Assembly: GCF_032854445.1 (NCBI RefSeq)
Contig: NC_088300.1
Location: 31,723,608 to 31,787,607 of the forward strand
Reading direction: 5' to 3'
Length of the DNA: 64,000 nucleotides
DNA from: Liolophura sinensis
Lineage: Eukaryota; Mollusca; Polyplacophora; Chitonida; Chitonidae
The notes under the pieces: model-generated
Told to the model about the DNA's origin: nothing
The model's input: the letters and a program-made list of their open reading frames with translations, nothing else
The model's database searches: none
Translations under genes and position numbers: made by a program
Shown here: positions 13,201-23,652 of the stretch, in pieces
Layout of the letters: each line of letters begins with the position of its first letter
Position numbering within the stretch: the stretch's first letter is position 1

Positions 13201-13689
13201 TATTACATCTTGCTCACAATATATCTATTGTATTTTGGGGGAAATTAACATTTCATTTGACGATTCGTCATTCGGAATGACATTCAGCTATTCTAGTATG
13301 TCAAGATGTATCTTGGCAATAATCACGCTTGTATAATTTATGCCAACAACTATTCTCTGAGAGAAAGTTGGAAGAGTAACACGTATGTTGAACTGTTAAT
13401 TGTTAATAGCGTGTTCACTGCAAAATACTTTAAATTCTTCCACAGTTTATCCGACAGATTCCAAATGTTGGCTAAAGAGCGAATTACATTACACCACGAA
13501 GCCTTATACAATGACGAGTTTTGTGCAGTGTAATCACGTTATGTCGGGGTGAGATATGCCTCTTTCTGTGCAGAAAAACATAACTTTTTTGAAATTTATT
13601 TTTATAAAAAAAAAACATCAGTGTATTATACTGAACCATAGGGAACACAGAAATCAACTAAGACAGACATAGCTGTACACATACCAAGA
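10293..13689. other. Non-coding gap with one CpG-richer patch
   Basis: No gene recognised. The part at about 11440-11620 is GC-richer and has inverted CCAAT (GATTGG) and E-box (TCACGTG) motifs. Another GC-richer patch is at 12690-13060. Neither contains a recognisable exon. Confidence 0.45.
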
Positions 13690-13782
13690 TTTATTTATTT
13701 ATTTATTTGATTGGTTTTACGCCGTACTTGAGAATATTGTACTTATACGACGGCGGCCAGCATTATGGTGAAAGGAAACCGG
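13690..13782 (-). mobile_element. SINE fragment (tail and core only)
   Basis: TTTATTTATTTATTTATTTG tail followed by the conserved ACGACGGCGGCCAGCATTATGG and GGAAACCGG blocks, then an abrupt end. It is a heavily 5'-truncated minus-strand copy. No clear target-site duplication was found. Confidence 0.85.
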
Positions 13783-14380
13783 ATTTAACCTTTGTAAGGT
13801 TACTTTACATTATTGGAAAGATATGTAAGACGAAATCTTCTAATCTAGCCTATGGTTGTCAAAATTACCTAAACATTTTGAAAATATATGTTTAAAATTG
13901 CTTCACAAGGCTCTTGCGCTGTTGACTTATAACGGAAAGCGATGTACATATCCTGCCAAATTGCCCTCAGTCCGTAGAAGCCATGCTTTCAGATGGGTGT
14001 GAGCCAAAAACGTTTTTTTTCTTAACTGTAATATGTTCACGTTTTCATTCTTGCTTTTTACACACAAGTGTACTACGGAAGCCAGGCCGTTCGCAAAGTT
14101 CGTACACATAAAGCGCAGTAGCTGCTCTGTGCCGATTTACTTTGACACAAATTGGTTTTGATTGACAAATTGAAACCTTTGTGTGCCTGGAGGGCTTTAG
14201 CAATCAGTGGTCTATCACGAAGTACAACCTTTACTCGTCCCTAAAGTCTATAGAATTACCGAAGAACTGTGCAAATTGTATGAATTCTGAATCCATGATT
14301 GTGTAGGCAGCACAACGGACTTAGATTTTGAACAACAGGTAAAACAACAAACTTGTAATGTCGCTTTTATTGCATTGCAG

Positions 14381-14481
14381 AGAGACGGGAATCGTCACGA
14401 AGACTGGAAATTAGCGCGACACGCTCGCGCCCGGAGAATGGTCTCCTTCAAGAGAAATTTTCGCCTGTGATGATCACTCAG
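14381..14481 (+). other. Upstream exon of the LRR-mucin gene
   Basis: The stretch is bounded by a good acceptor (GCTTTTATTGCATTGCAG ending at 14380) and a consensus donor (CACTCAG then GTAAGT at 14482). It is GC-richer than its surroundings. Since it begins with an acceptor, at least one further exon should lie upstream. It holds an 11-codon uORF (ATG 14438-14440, stop TGA 14468-14470) whose stop overlaps a second ATG at 14470. That ATG reads ATG ATC ACT CAG to the donor and, when spliced to 17097, continues in frame into the large coding exon (ATA CCA AAA CCA ACG ATG). The exon could therefore be 5' UTR only, or supply nine extra N-terminal codons. Assignment to this gene rests on strand, splice sites and frame match, not transcript data. 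Confidence 0.6.
14438..14470 (+). promoter_or_regulatory. Upstream ORF overlapping an in-frame ATG
   Basis: ATG at 14438, ten sense codons, TGA at 14468-14470. The final A of the stop is the first base of an ATG in frame with the downstream LRR protein after splicing (a TGATG overlap). Such overlaps are compatible with termination-reinitiation control. Function is inferred from arrangement only. Confidence 0.4.
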
Positions 14482-14862
14482 GTAAGTAACTTTTAATTCG
14501 ATTTAATTAATTATTTGATAAATAGATGAATTAATTACAAATCTTACGTCAAGAACGGACTAAAAAGACTAAATGTAAGTGTTTCTGCCATTCATTCTAC
14601 CTTCCCTGGGTCATTCTAACAATGTTAAACGCAAAGAATAACGACATGGTTAGCGTCAGTTTTGTGGCATGTGCTTGATTAGTTCTATAAGTATTGTCTC
14701 TCTTGGAATCCAAACCTTTGCTTGCTAAAATAGATAAATTAGTTGCTGTAGTCTTACGTACAATAAATATTTTTAGTATATGCCTTCGGTAATCCCTTTG
14801 GTATACATATTACGTAGATCGGAACATTGTCAAATGAATAATGGTGTCACACTGATAACACA

Positions 14863-15168
14863 AATTAGATGTCTATTTATTTATTTATTTATTTATTTAT
14901 TTGATTGGTGTTTTACGCCGCACTCAAGAATATTTCACTTATACGACGGCGGCCAGCATTATGGTGGGTGGAAACCGGGCACAGCCCGGGGGAAACCCAC
15001 GACCATCCGCAGGTTGCTGGCAGACCTTCCCACGTACGGCCGGAGAGGAAGCCAGCATGAACTGGACTTGAACTCACAGCGACCGCATTGGTGAGAGACT
15101 CCTGGGTCATTACGCTGCGCTAGCGCGCTAACCGACTGAGCCACGGAGGCCCCCAATTAGATGTCTAT
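14863..15168 (-). mobile_element. Full-length SINE with target-site duplication
   Basis: The element at 14877-15154 has a long (TTTA)n tail at left, an intact core and a complete tRNA-like head at right (reverse complement GGGGCCTCCGTGGCTCAGTC, then TTAGCGCGCTAGCGCAGCG; B-box region GTGAGTTCAAGTCC). Perfect 14-bp direct repeats AATTAGATGTCTAT at 14863-14876 and 15155-15168 are the target-site duplication. It sits in the intron of the LRR-mucin gene, antisense to it. It is the cleanest copy in the window and best serves as the family reference. Confidence 0.95.
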
Positions 15169-17096
15169 CATGGATGTTTTATTGTTCGCAAGCCCCAATA
15201 GTATATCATCTTCCTGGCTAAAGCTCGTCAGTTTTCTTTGGCGGCTGAAGAATGCCGGAGCAATGTTCAGCGTGATACTTTAGCCTGTCAGCAAACAGTC
15301 GAAGGTTGGTCGGAATTCTGGGCTTAGGAGCAGCTAGGCCTTTAACCAAGCGTTTACACAGATGGGAACTATGCAATAATCCTTGGTATAAAAACACGTT
15401 TTAAAATTCCTCGAAATACATGACCTTGACTCTTTTCCTTTTGTTATTTTAATCTTTTACAAAAACAAAATTTACCGGTGAATGCAAAGTTCTGGGTATT
15501 TAAAACCTCACACATTTTCCGAAGCTATACGTAGTTGTATAACCCAAAGAAAAACTGCGCGTTCCATGTAAGACACTGTCAAATTTTAAACAATAGGGGA
15601 GTTTTGAGTTCGAACCCATTTGTCGTTAAAGGTAAAAACTGATCAACTCTATCATGTGACTTGTGAAAAAATGTTAGGCAGTCTTGGTTGACATTAATTT
15701 ACCCATCACCTGTCTCACCATGTTCCAGTGGCAAATATGAACTTCTCAAGATCACAAACGTTCAGCTCCTCAATTTTGTTTCATCGTCTGTATATACTCT
15801 ACAGTGGTTTTTGCCCATTTTTTTCAGACGCCTATAGTAAATGTTACAAAAATAGTTGCTTAACATTTTTGACAGGTCACAGCATGACCTGCGTGACCTT
15901 TTTTACCTTTTGCGATAAAAGCGTTCGAACTCGAAAACCCTATTAGAAAACAAATTATCCTTATGTACGTGTAATCAGTGTGGCTTGAAACTTGAGAAGT
16001 TATCAGCTAATATGTAAAGATGTTATAATCTAATGGCTGCGCCGGCTTGGCTGACTCGATGCGACTATATCACGCCCTTGTTCACCTTTTGTATCCAGCA
16101 CTCTCTGTGTCGGTAATTAAGGCTTGAAGTCAAGAAGTTTATCAGGGACCTGACAAAGGTAGATGGTTTATTTCGGGCACTCTGGTTTCCCCTTTCTCCT
16201 CCGAAACTTGATGTATAACTGAAAACTTCTCGAGCAATACCAATCAAATAAAGTAATTAAATTATAATCCAGTCTTGAATACGGTATAATCAACAAAAGT
16301 TTGCTGTCTATGGCTGAAATGTTTGCCGAGCCAAATAACATTTAATTAAAGACAAGAATTACAAGAGAGAATTACAACACACAGACTGAAACTCCATTGT
16401 CCTCATTTATTTACAGCTGTAGAAGATTAAACCAATAGTGTAAAATACAGCTTTAGCCCACACAATGAAAAGTATCGGATGCAGTTTGAACTAAGAAATG
16501 CGCTATAAATAAAACGGCGTGCCGATTTCTTTTATTCAGAAGACAGTAAATATTCAAAACCAACTTTTATTTTGGAGAGAAACCGATTGAAAAAGATACA
16601 GAGTTCCTTAAATAGCAGTTAGAGGTTCTGTTATAACGGTCAATGTCAGCAGTTTTATGAATCTTCAAGGTAGCACCGTTTGGAGACAAATACTAATAGC
16701 GAAACAGTTTTCACGTCGAGTGAAATCTATGCCTTGTTTTCCATGGATTATTTTGTGCCTTTTTCACAATTCACTGTCTTTTGCCAATTATTAATATTAT
16801 ATCCACTGTGCTGCATTATCAGCTGTTTGACTATGATCTAAAAAGCATAAATACTTACACCGTATGCTTATTTAACATTATCTTGACCAAGGTATAACGC
16901 CCAACATCGAAACGTTTGCTACCCTTAAATATAACAAGTTGTTATCCATAAAACTTCAGACTTGTGTTATTAAGTATAAATGGATTCATAACTAAATACC
17001 AATACAACAACTGTTTATATATTGTTTATTTTTCCTTTTGTTAAATAAATTACCGCTTTCACCTATTATATGTCTGTTGTTTTCTCTCTGTCGCAG
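15169..17096 (+). other. Rest of the LRR-mucin gene intron
   Basis: AT-rich intronic sequence ending in the polypyrimidine tract and acceptor TTTTCTCTCTGTCGCAG at 17096. A diverged SINE-like tail (GGTTTATTTCGGGCACTCTGG-like block and ACCAATCAAATAAA) is visible at about 16148-16255. Nothing else recognised. Confidence 0.55.
16148..16255 (+). mobile_element. Fragment of a third SINE-like family
   Basis: Contains GACAAAGGTAGATGGTTTAT, CGGGCACTCTGGTTTCC and a tail ending ATACCAATCAAATAAA. The body blocks match those at 28794-28975 and 60960-61050, so these look like copies of one family sharing its 3' end with the main SINE. Diverged; boundaries approximate. Confidence 0.5.
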
Positions 17097-17111
17097 ATAC
17101 CAAAACCAACG

Positions 17112-20100
17112 ATGGGATTGCCAAGATTTGTGGTCTTCCTTCTGTTCTGTATCTTCCCGATGAGGTCAGAGGGCGGGTTGTACTTCAGATGTCCTCTTCA
17201 CTCGTGTCTTTGCGAGTCCGGAGACATGGGGCTGGTGATGAACTGTCGACAAAGGTTCCTTACCCGAATCCCGCCGGTCATCGCCTCCGACTTATTCTTC
17301 CACGAGATTTCCTTAAAGAAAAACAATATCAGGCATCTTGGACCGCAAGCATTTAAAGGAATCAAAGTGAAGAAGATTGACCTTTCGGAGAATATCATCA
17401 CAAGCATAGACGAAGATGCTTTCGATGGCGTCGAGGATATGCTGGAAGAGTTGGCCATACAAGTCTATAACATGAAAGGCTTGCCACTAAAAGCTCTTCA
17501 TAAACTGAACCGGTTGAAAGTTCTGCACGTTATTGGCTGCAAGGTGCCCGTTCTGACTAACTCTACCTTTTCGTCTCTTTCTACCCTCGAGGAAATACGC
17601 CTCATTTCGTGTGGAATTGAACTCTTTGAGCCAGATGCGTTCCTTGGAGTAGAAAAGACGTTAAAAGTTTTGGATTTCTACGGCAATAACTTAAAGACAG
17701 TGCCTTCCACGGCACTCGTTGGACTAGAAAGCGTGGAAAAAATGGTCCTAACAGGAAATCGGCTGAAAACCATCGAGGAAAAGTCTCTACTGGGGATGGC
17801 TAGCCTGCGTCACTTAGAACTCTCGTCGAACGCTATATACTCCATTCATCCCCGGGCCTTCGACGGGATTCAGACTTCGTTAGAGTTTCTCGGGTTACAA
17901 CGCAATCGTCTTACCGCTAATGACTTGGTAGCCTTGAGAATTTTGCGTAACTTAAACCAGTTGGAACTGGCTTACAACCAGATAGAAGATATTCCACGAC
18001 GCTTGTTCCAAAACCTGAACAGGGTGACGCTAATTGGACTGCAATCCAACAAAATCCAAGGGATAAACCGGATGACATTTGCGGGCACTGAGCGACAGCT
18101 CAAGGTGCTACTTCTGTCCGACAATGACGTCAACCTCATCGCCCCAGATACGTTCCTGGGTTTCCGGCGCTTGCGCCACTTGTATCTAGATAGGACAAAC
18201 GCCGGCAACGGGCTGAGTAGACACAGCTTTAGGGGTCTTGGTGGCAGCTTAGAAACTTTGAACATGCAAAGGTCAGGCTTCACGGCGTCCGGTTTCGTGG
18301 CGATAAGCGATCTTAGCGAACTAAAAACCCTTGTTCTGAGAGACAACCAAATCACCTCACTGCTCCCTCGGGTTTTCACCAAATCACGCCGGCTTACCAG
18401 ACTGGATTTGCAAGGCAACAAACTGCAGTCCATTACAAATCCCGAAACGTTCCAAGGACTCGAGAAGTCTCTGCGCCAACTTGTTCTCAGCAACAACATG
18501 ATTAACACTTTGTCCGAGTGTGTGTTTGAAAAATTTGAACAGTTACGTGATATCGTGCTGAACCAGAATCCTTTGCAATGCGATTGTCAAATTCTGTGGC
18601 TAAAGAGATGGGTAATGAGCAAAACTTCTACGTTCAGTAGAAATACATTGAATTGGATATGCGCCGGGCCACGAGAACACGCGGGGAAGCTTTTCCGTGC
18701 CGTGAAAGGTGACGAGATGGTGTGTCCAGAGGGAACACCCAGAGACAGGTGTCCTTCGTCTGAGCAGGTTCCGCTTGTCACCACCCCTATCACAACTGAA
18801 TTAAAATCCCCACCCCCTTCTACGCATGGTCCTATACTTACTAAGAGCACTCTAGTCACGAAGATCATCCCACATCTTTTGGATATAAAATTTGTTGAGA
18901 AAAGTGACGTTAAAGACGATAATCCAAAAATGCGGTTGCTGTTACCTAACGGGAACGTATCCATTTTTAATCAGGACTCTTTTTATAACGATATCATACA
19001 GCGAACAGTTCAGCTGATGGCCAGTAAAATACACGACAGTTCCCGTACAGGCCGCCCAAGGACAAGGGGAAATCACCGCTTCAAACAACCTCTTAACAAA
19101 TTAGTCACAACGCCAAGTCGAAACCGGAAGCGCACTCTGGCTAGATGGTTGTCCTCCACGAGAAAGATGTACACCAAGCCAACATGGACTTCCAGACGCC
19201 CCTCTAGTCGTAGGAAGATGATTACTCGGCCGTCATTTCCCAGCAGTAACTCTCCGCGTCAGAGAAGCGAAAGAGTTAGGATAAAAGTCGACACAACAAC
19301 AGCGTCACGTCGTTCAGTGTTTTCGTCTTCCACCACAACAATTACTGTAGTCAACACATCCGCTTCCGTTGCTGTTAATTCCGAAACAGAAAACCTTACA
19401 AGCGACTTGCCGACTGTACTGACAACCCAAAGTACATTACCCGCTTCTGGTCACACCGAGGACACCAACAAGTCGCTTCAGAAGAATAATTCTGTTGATA
19501 CCAACGGCAGCATAGACAATTCTTTCGTGAATTTAACATCTGCAGCTGCCTCAGGTCGCATCAGGTCTACCTTGCACGGGTTAAACTCCAAGGAACACCA
19601 GGACGTGATTTCCAATAAACAGAGTGACCGAAATAATAAAGAAGACGTGGCTAGTACCATATCAGGTTTAAGCGACACAGTAACATCACAACAGATGAAC
19701 ACCACAATTGCTGTTTCTATGAACACTACTGATGCGCCAATTGCTACGAAAATAACAGAAGTAAACTCGAACAGAACCACAAATTCACAAACGAAATTTT
19801 TAAGTAACAAGGACATTACTGGACTCACCAACACTATGGAAACAGGAACTGTGAAAACTTCTACCACCGGCGAAATCGCAGTAAAACTTACTCATCTATC
19901 AAAGTCTGCTGTAACGACAGATATGCCCTCGAGAAGTCTGTCCAAATATTACAACACAACAAATGACGAAGCTCATGACAATGTGACGTACAGATCGAGG
20001 CTCGATGAGGAGAGCAGCACACACAACACAGATAGTCTGGTCAAGTCTGAAGGGAAGGCCTCCACACTAGCAAGTAGCAGCAGTGCTAGTACTACTTTTG

Positions 20101-23100
20101 ATAATGACTCTGTCAAGTATGTAACTCAAGGAACTCCAGTCTCTACAAGTGGCGAAAGAAAAGCTACGAAGGGTTTGTCCGTTTTGCCTGAGGTAATCAC
20201 AGCGTCTACTACTAAAACTTCGTCCGTGCCTGCCATCAGGAATACGACTGACAATGGTAACGGTAGAGATGCCAGTGTCTCAAATTTCACAGCTGATCAT
20301 GACATCACTGTCACTTCTACAGCAACGTACCAAAATGAGTCTTCTGTCCTTAGGATTGGAAATACTTCTGTGACTCTTGATTCGATGTTATCAACACCTG
20401 CTGTACATACTGAAAGTGATAGAAACCCTTCCGCAAATAATCAGTCGAACAGTGACTTAAAAACAAATTACAGAAATGGTGGATCGATCATTCATGATCG
20501 TGACAACGAAAATAAAGTCACATCTGCCGTGGATCTAAGCGATAAAGCTCTCACCACGGCACAATCGGAACCTCCGCCATCTGTCGAACCTTCCAGGGAA
20601 CCCAATCCAGCTAAAGGTAACGGAAGAGAAAAACAGAAATCGGAGGTATCGCCCCGGGGCTCGATACAGAGGGAAAGCAGTCAAACTGACATTCCAAACG
20701 CTACCGCTACTTCGGGTACCACGAGTATAAGCGTTAATCAGGAAGGACCAACTGGGCATAAGAGCCAAACCCCTGTAACATCAATCACACCATCTTCGAC
20801 GTATGGAAATCAGAATAAGTTGATATCTGATGCAAGTTCTTTGTCGTCATTGTCCACGCGATCCAGAACACCAGGAAGCCCAATGCCTACATCTGATCCA
20901 AAGACCAAAAACATGGTCAAGCAAAATGACGAACGACTCAATGAAACAAAGTCAATAAAGCCAATAAAGCCCACGCGGTTTCCAACTCCGACTCCAGCAC
21001 ACGACCCAACATCTGTGGTAAGGCCTTCCAATCCAACCAGCTTAAAACCAAAGGAAAAAGACAATGACATTGTCCATCATAAGACAGACACTCACTATCA
21101 TGGAGGAAGGCTACATAAAACAAGCCGGGACAAAATTTTGGAACTTCTTTCTAAGCACCTTGTTTCTGAAGCGAAGCGAACTACGAACACAACAAATCTT
21201 GAAGTAATCGGAGCAACCAAACTAGAAAACAGAACGACCACTGCAGCCTTACTAACTCAGGGTGTTTTAACATCGACGATGACGATTACGGATAAAATAA
21301 CAACGGACACCGAAAAAAAATCCTCGAACCACAGGACGACTAAAGCTAGCGGCATATCGCTTGATACGTTTTCATCGCAGGGTTCATCGCTGACCGAGGT
21401 TACGTCATCTCCATCAAGCTCTACAGAGAGCAGTGGCTCTCTTACAGACAATACCCAAGAACTCTCCACTCTTGATAGCTCATCAACCCGTAAGCAAACA
21501 GTGGAACAGAAAGACTCGAGAAACCCATATTCTAAGAGTGAAGCAGAACCGAAGTATCTGTACACGGGAAAGCCCCGTACAAATTGGCGTGAAATGTCCA
21601 TGATTAAGAATTGGCTGAACTCTGCCTTGACAGGTGAAGGGAGAACGTATGTTAACAGCTCAAGCAAGGATTCGGTGATCTCAAGTCAGACACCTCCAGA
21701 CCACAATGAAGGTCGGATCAAAAATCCATATGAAATTCTGAGGAATTTTAAGAAACACAATTCCAGGCTAAGCGTAGATGACACATCCGATGCTTTTCCA
21801 AGGAAGAACGATGTTCAAGGTAACATCACATCGACACTTCATACCACGATGCCAATTCCTTCAGCAAAGACTAACAGCGATGAGAACCTGAAGCCTGGTG
21901 TCGATATTAAAAAGGACAGTGCAAGGCTTGAGGATACGCTCGATGAAACATCCGGGACGAGGTCAACTTCTGATAGCAGTTTAAAAAATCGGGACAACCA
22001 AGGCACGGAAGACAAGTCAGATCAACAAGGAAGTCTCTCAGAGCTGCCAACTGTAAAGCCAGGGCCCGTGGAATCCAATAAGATAGATAGGAAGGATCAC
22101 AAGGAAAACAATCGTCCATCAGGCAACGCAAACACAAACATAGGTCCTCCGCAGCGCAGACCACTGCCAGTAGACAGTGCGACTATCGATCCAACCAGGA
22201 ATGAACACAGCTTCCCGAACAGGACCGGGAAATTTCCAACACTCATAACACAAACCAGGGGCATTTCCGAACTGTCCCCAATCTCCTCCACCGTGCCTTT
22301 AAATATGGATTCCGCAAACACGTCTAGCACATACAACGATAAGTCCAAACAAAACGCGATTCTGCACAACCTCTTGGCCGTCCACAACGGCTCGAAAGTT
22401 GACAGATATACTATACCAGATTTCGCCATATTTGTGAGCGTGTTTTCCTATGCCAGTGACGCCGTCAAAGTCACATGGAACGTGTCGCATGATCACGCGG
22501 TTTCCGGATTCAGAGTGTATTACGGTGATTCTCGAAACGAGACTCTGATAGAGGGGCCGGCACTAGAGGGCACTGTGCGGACGTATGACGTCACTGCGTT
22601 AATCACGAAGGAGAAATATACTTTTTGTGTCGTGGCTTATCTCGTCGAGACAGATGAGCGAAAAAGTGGGCAGTGTAAAGAAGCCGAGATAAACTTTGAG
22701 GAGGGACATGCCACTGTGTCTTCTCGAGAAAAGACTAAAACGCTGGCACTGATCATCGGCGCGTACGGTGCCGGTGCGTTGGTGCTAGTGACTTTATTAC
22801 TGGCGATAGCGCTGTTGGTGCGCCGCTACAGAGACAAAAGTAAGACGGGTCTATACGTGCCCCGGTCTTCGCCGTACTGGATCGAGTTCCTGTGCGGAGG
22901 AATCGCCACATCACGCTATAGCACGACAGTGTTAGACTCCTCCACAACCACTGTTAGCTCAGGGGTGGAAATGAGCGAGAATGACAGCCACAGTGACTCT
23001 GATGAAAGTGGCACTTACAGCTTTGACTATTCGCTCAGGAGTCTTCCCGCCCAGCATATTTGGTCCACGGCCGACTTACACACGAACCTTTACACATACT

Positions 23101-23102
23101 AA
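17112..23102 (+). CDS. Giant LRR–mucin-stalk–FN3 transmembrane protein
   Basis: A 1,996-residue type I membrane protein. In order: signal peptide (about 1-21, hydrophobic FVVFLLFCIF); N-terminal cysteine cap (C27, C32, C34, C45); about 15 LRRs (60-485, LxxLxLxxNxI type); C-terminal cap (NPLQCDCQILWLKRW at 486-500 with later cysteines to about 547); an Arg-rich patch (about 645-735); a Ser/Thr/Asn-rich, mucin-like stalk with many N-X-S/T sites to about 1765; one FN3 domain (about 1767-1868, including VTWNVS and a C-x15-C pair); a transmembrane helix (about 1878-1902); RRYR stop-transfer; and a 90-residue Ser/Tyr-rich tail. The ATG at 17112 has A at -3 and G at +4 and directly precedes the signal peptide. 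The preceding 15 nt follow an acceptor at 17096, and an in-frame start at 14470 in the upstream exon is possible. The family is that of LRR-Ig/FN3 adhesion and synaptic receptors, but no named orthologue is evident. A role in cell-surface adhesion or recognition is inference. It is paralogous to the gene at 50384-52897. Confidence 0.9.
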   Translation: MGLPRFVVFLLFCIFPMRSEGGLYFRCPLHSCLCESGDMGLVMNCRQRFLTRIPPVIASDLFFHEISLKKNNIRHLGPQAFKGIKVKKIDLSENIITSIDEDAFDGVEDMLEELAIQVYNMKGLPLKALHKLNRLKVLHVIGCKVPVLTNSTFSSLSTLEEIRLISCGIELFEPDAFLGVEKTLKVLDFYGNNLKTVPSTALVGLESVEKMVLTGNRLKTIEEKSLLGMASLRHLELSSNAIYSIHPRAFDGIQTSLEFLGLQRNRLTANDLVALRILRNLNQLELAYNQIEDIPRRLFQNLNRVTLIGLQSNKIQGINRMTFAGTERQLKVLLLSDNDVNLIAPDTFLGFRRLRHLYLDRTNAGNGLSRHSFRGLGGSLETLNMQRSGFTASGFVAISDLSELKTLVLRDNQITSLLPRVFTKSRRLTRLDLQGNKLQSITNPETFQGLEKSLRQLVLSNNMINTLSECVFEKFEQLRDIVLNQNPLQCDCQILWLKRWVMSKTSTFSRNTLNWICAGPREHAGKLFRAVKGDEMVCPEGTPRDRCPSSEQVPLVTTPITTELKSPPPSTHGPILTKSTLVTKIIPHLLDIKFVEKSDVKDDNPKMRLLLPNGNVSIFNQDSFYNDIIQRTVQLMASKIHDSSRTGRPRTRGNHRFKQPLNKLVTTPSRNRKRTLARWLSSTRKMYTKPTWTSRRPSSRRKMITRPSFPSSNSPRQRSERVRIKVDTTTASRRSVFSSSTTTITVVNTSASVAVNSETENLTSDLPTVLTTQSTLPASGHTEDTNKSLQKNNSVDTNGSIDNSFVNLTSAAASGRIRSTLHGLNSKEHQDVISNKQSDRNNKEDVASTISGLSDTVTSQQMNTTIAVSMNTTDAPIATKITEVNSNRTTNSQTKFLSNKDITGLTNTMETGTVKTSTTGEIAVKLTHLSKSAVTTDMPSRSLSKYYNTTNDEAHDNVTYRSRLDEESSTHNTDSLVKSEGKASTLASSSSASTTFDNDSVKYVTQGTPVSTSGERKATKGLSVLPEVITASTTKTSSVPAIRNTTDNGNGRDASVSNFTADHDITVTSTATYQNESSVLRIGNTSVTLDSMLSTPAVHTESDRNPSANNQSNSDLKTNYRNGGSIIHDRDNENKVTSAVDLSDKALTTAQSEPPPSVEPSREPNPAKGNGREKQKSEVSPRGSIQRESSQTDIPNATATSGTTSISVNQEGPTGHKSQTPVTSITPSSTYGNQNKLISDASSLSSLSTRSRTPGSPMPTSDPKTKNMVKQNDERLNETKSIKPIKPTRFPTPTPAHDPTSVVRPSNPTSLKPKEKDNDIVHHKTDTHYHGGRLHKTSRDKILELLSKHLVSEAKRTTNTTNLEVIGATKLENRTTTAALLTQGVLTSTMTITDKITTDTEKKSSNHRTTKASGISLDTFSSQGSSLTEVTSSPSSSTESSGSLTDNTQELSTLDSSSTRKQTVEQKDSRNPYSKSEAEPKYLYTGKPRTNWREMSMIKNWLNSALTGEGRTYVNSSSKDSVISSQTPPDHNEGRIKNPYEILRNFKKHNSRLSVDDTSDAFPRKNDVQGNITSTLHTTMPIPSAKTNSDENLKPGVDIKKDSARLEDTLDETSGTRSTSDSSLKNRDNQGTEDKSDQQGSLSELPTVKPGPVESNKIDRKDHKENNRPSGNANTNIGPPQRRPLPVDSATIDPTRNEHSFPNRTGKFPTLITQTRGISELSPISSTVPLNMDSANTSSTYNDKSKQNAILHNLLAVHNGSKVDRYTIPDFAIFVSVFSYASDAVKVTWNVSHDHAVSGFRVYYGDSRNETLIEGPALEGTVRTYDVTALITKEKYTFCVVAYLVETDERKSGQCKEAEINFEEGHATVSSREKTKTLALIIGAYGAGALVLVTLLLAIALLVRRYRDKSKTGLYVPRSSPYWIEFLCGGIATSRYSTTVLDSSTTTVSSGVEMSENDSHSDSDESGTYSFDYSLRSLPAQHIWSTADLHTNLYTY

Positions 23103-23361
23103 AATATACATGGGCTATATAGCTGATGTGGGGAGGGGAGGGGAAAGTATTTCAAAGGGGAGATAAGCGAGTGCGGTCCAACGCGCAACTGTTGTATATT
23201 TGTACATGTGTTTTCAGTATTCTGTGCGAATTCATTACTCATGTTCTATCATGCTAAACAACCTCATAAGCTTGGATGATGATGCATTTTGTTGGTGGTC
23301 ATATTATCGCCGTATTTTTTATCATCATCAAAGTTTTCAAAACTACCTATATTTCCTTCGT

Positions 23362-23548
23362 AATAAATCGGGGGGAATTAATTATGGATAATTATTCACA
23401 GCTATATATACATATATGGCCTGTGCGTATAACTGTGTTTTGCATCTATGATGCAATAACTTGCATCAAAGGTATTGTTATTGCATAAAGACTCAAATGC
23501 AATGCCATTGAAATAATTATGTAGTTATGACTCTTAATATATAATAAA
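23362..23548 (+). promoter_or_regulatory. Candidate polyadenylation signals
   Basis: AATAAA hexamers at 23362-23367 and 23543-23548, 260 and 441 bp after the stop codon of the LRR-mucin gene and before the tandem array. Either could end its mRNA. Assigned by motif and position only. Confidence 0.4.
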
Positions 23549-23652
23549 TGTACATTTAAGTATATGACGTATTAATGCAATGGTTGTTGGTTGTGTATGA
23601 GATGGAAAACGTGGATATACACGTTGGCCAACCAAGTGTACGATTTGTTACA

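Noticed and set aside
14877-15154. tRNA gene in the tRNA-like SEGMENT (also at 27904 and 63722)
   Set aside because: The A and B boxes belong to SINE heads with the SINE body attached; no acceptor-stem pairing closes the segment.
17972-22429. Several antisense open frames under the LRR-mucin gene
   Set aside because: They are shadows of a 6-kb coding exon with biased codons, without domains of their own.
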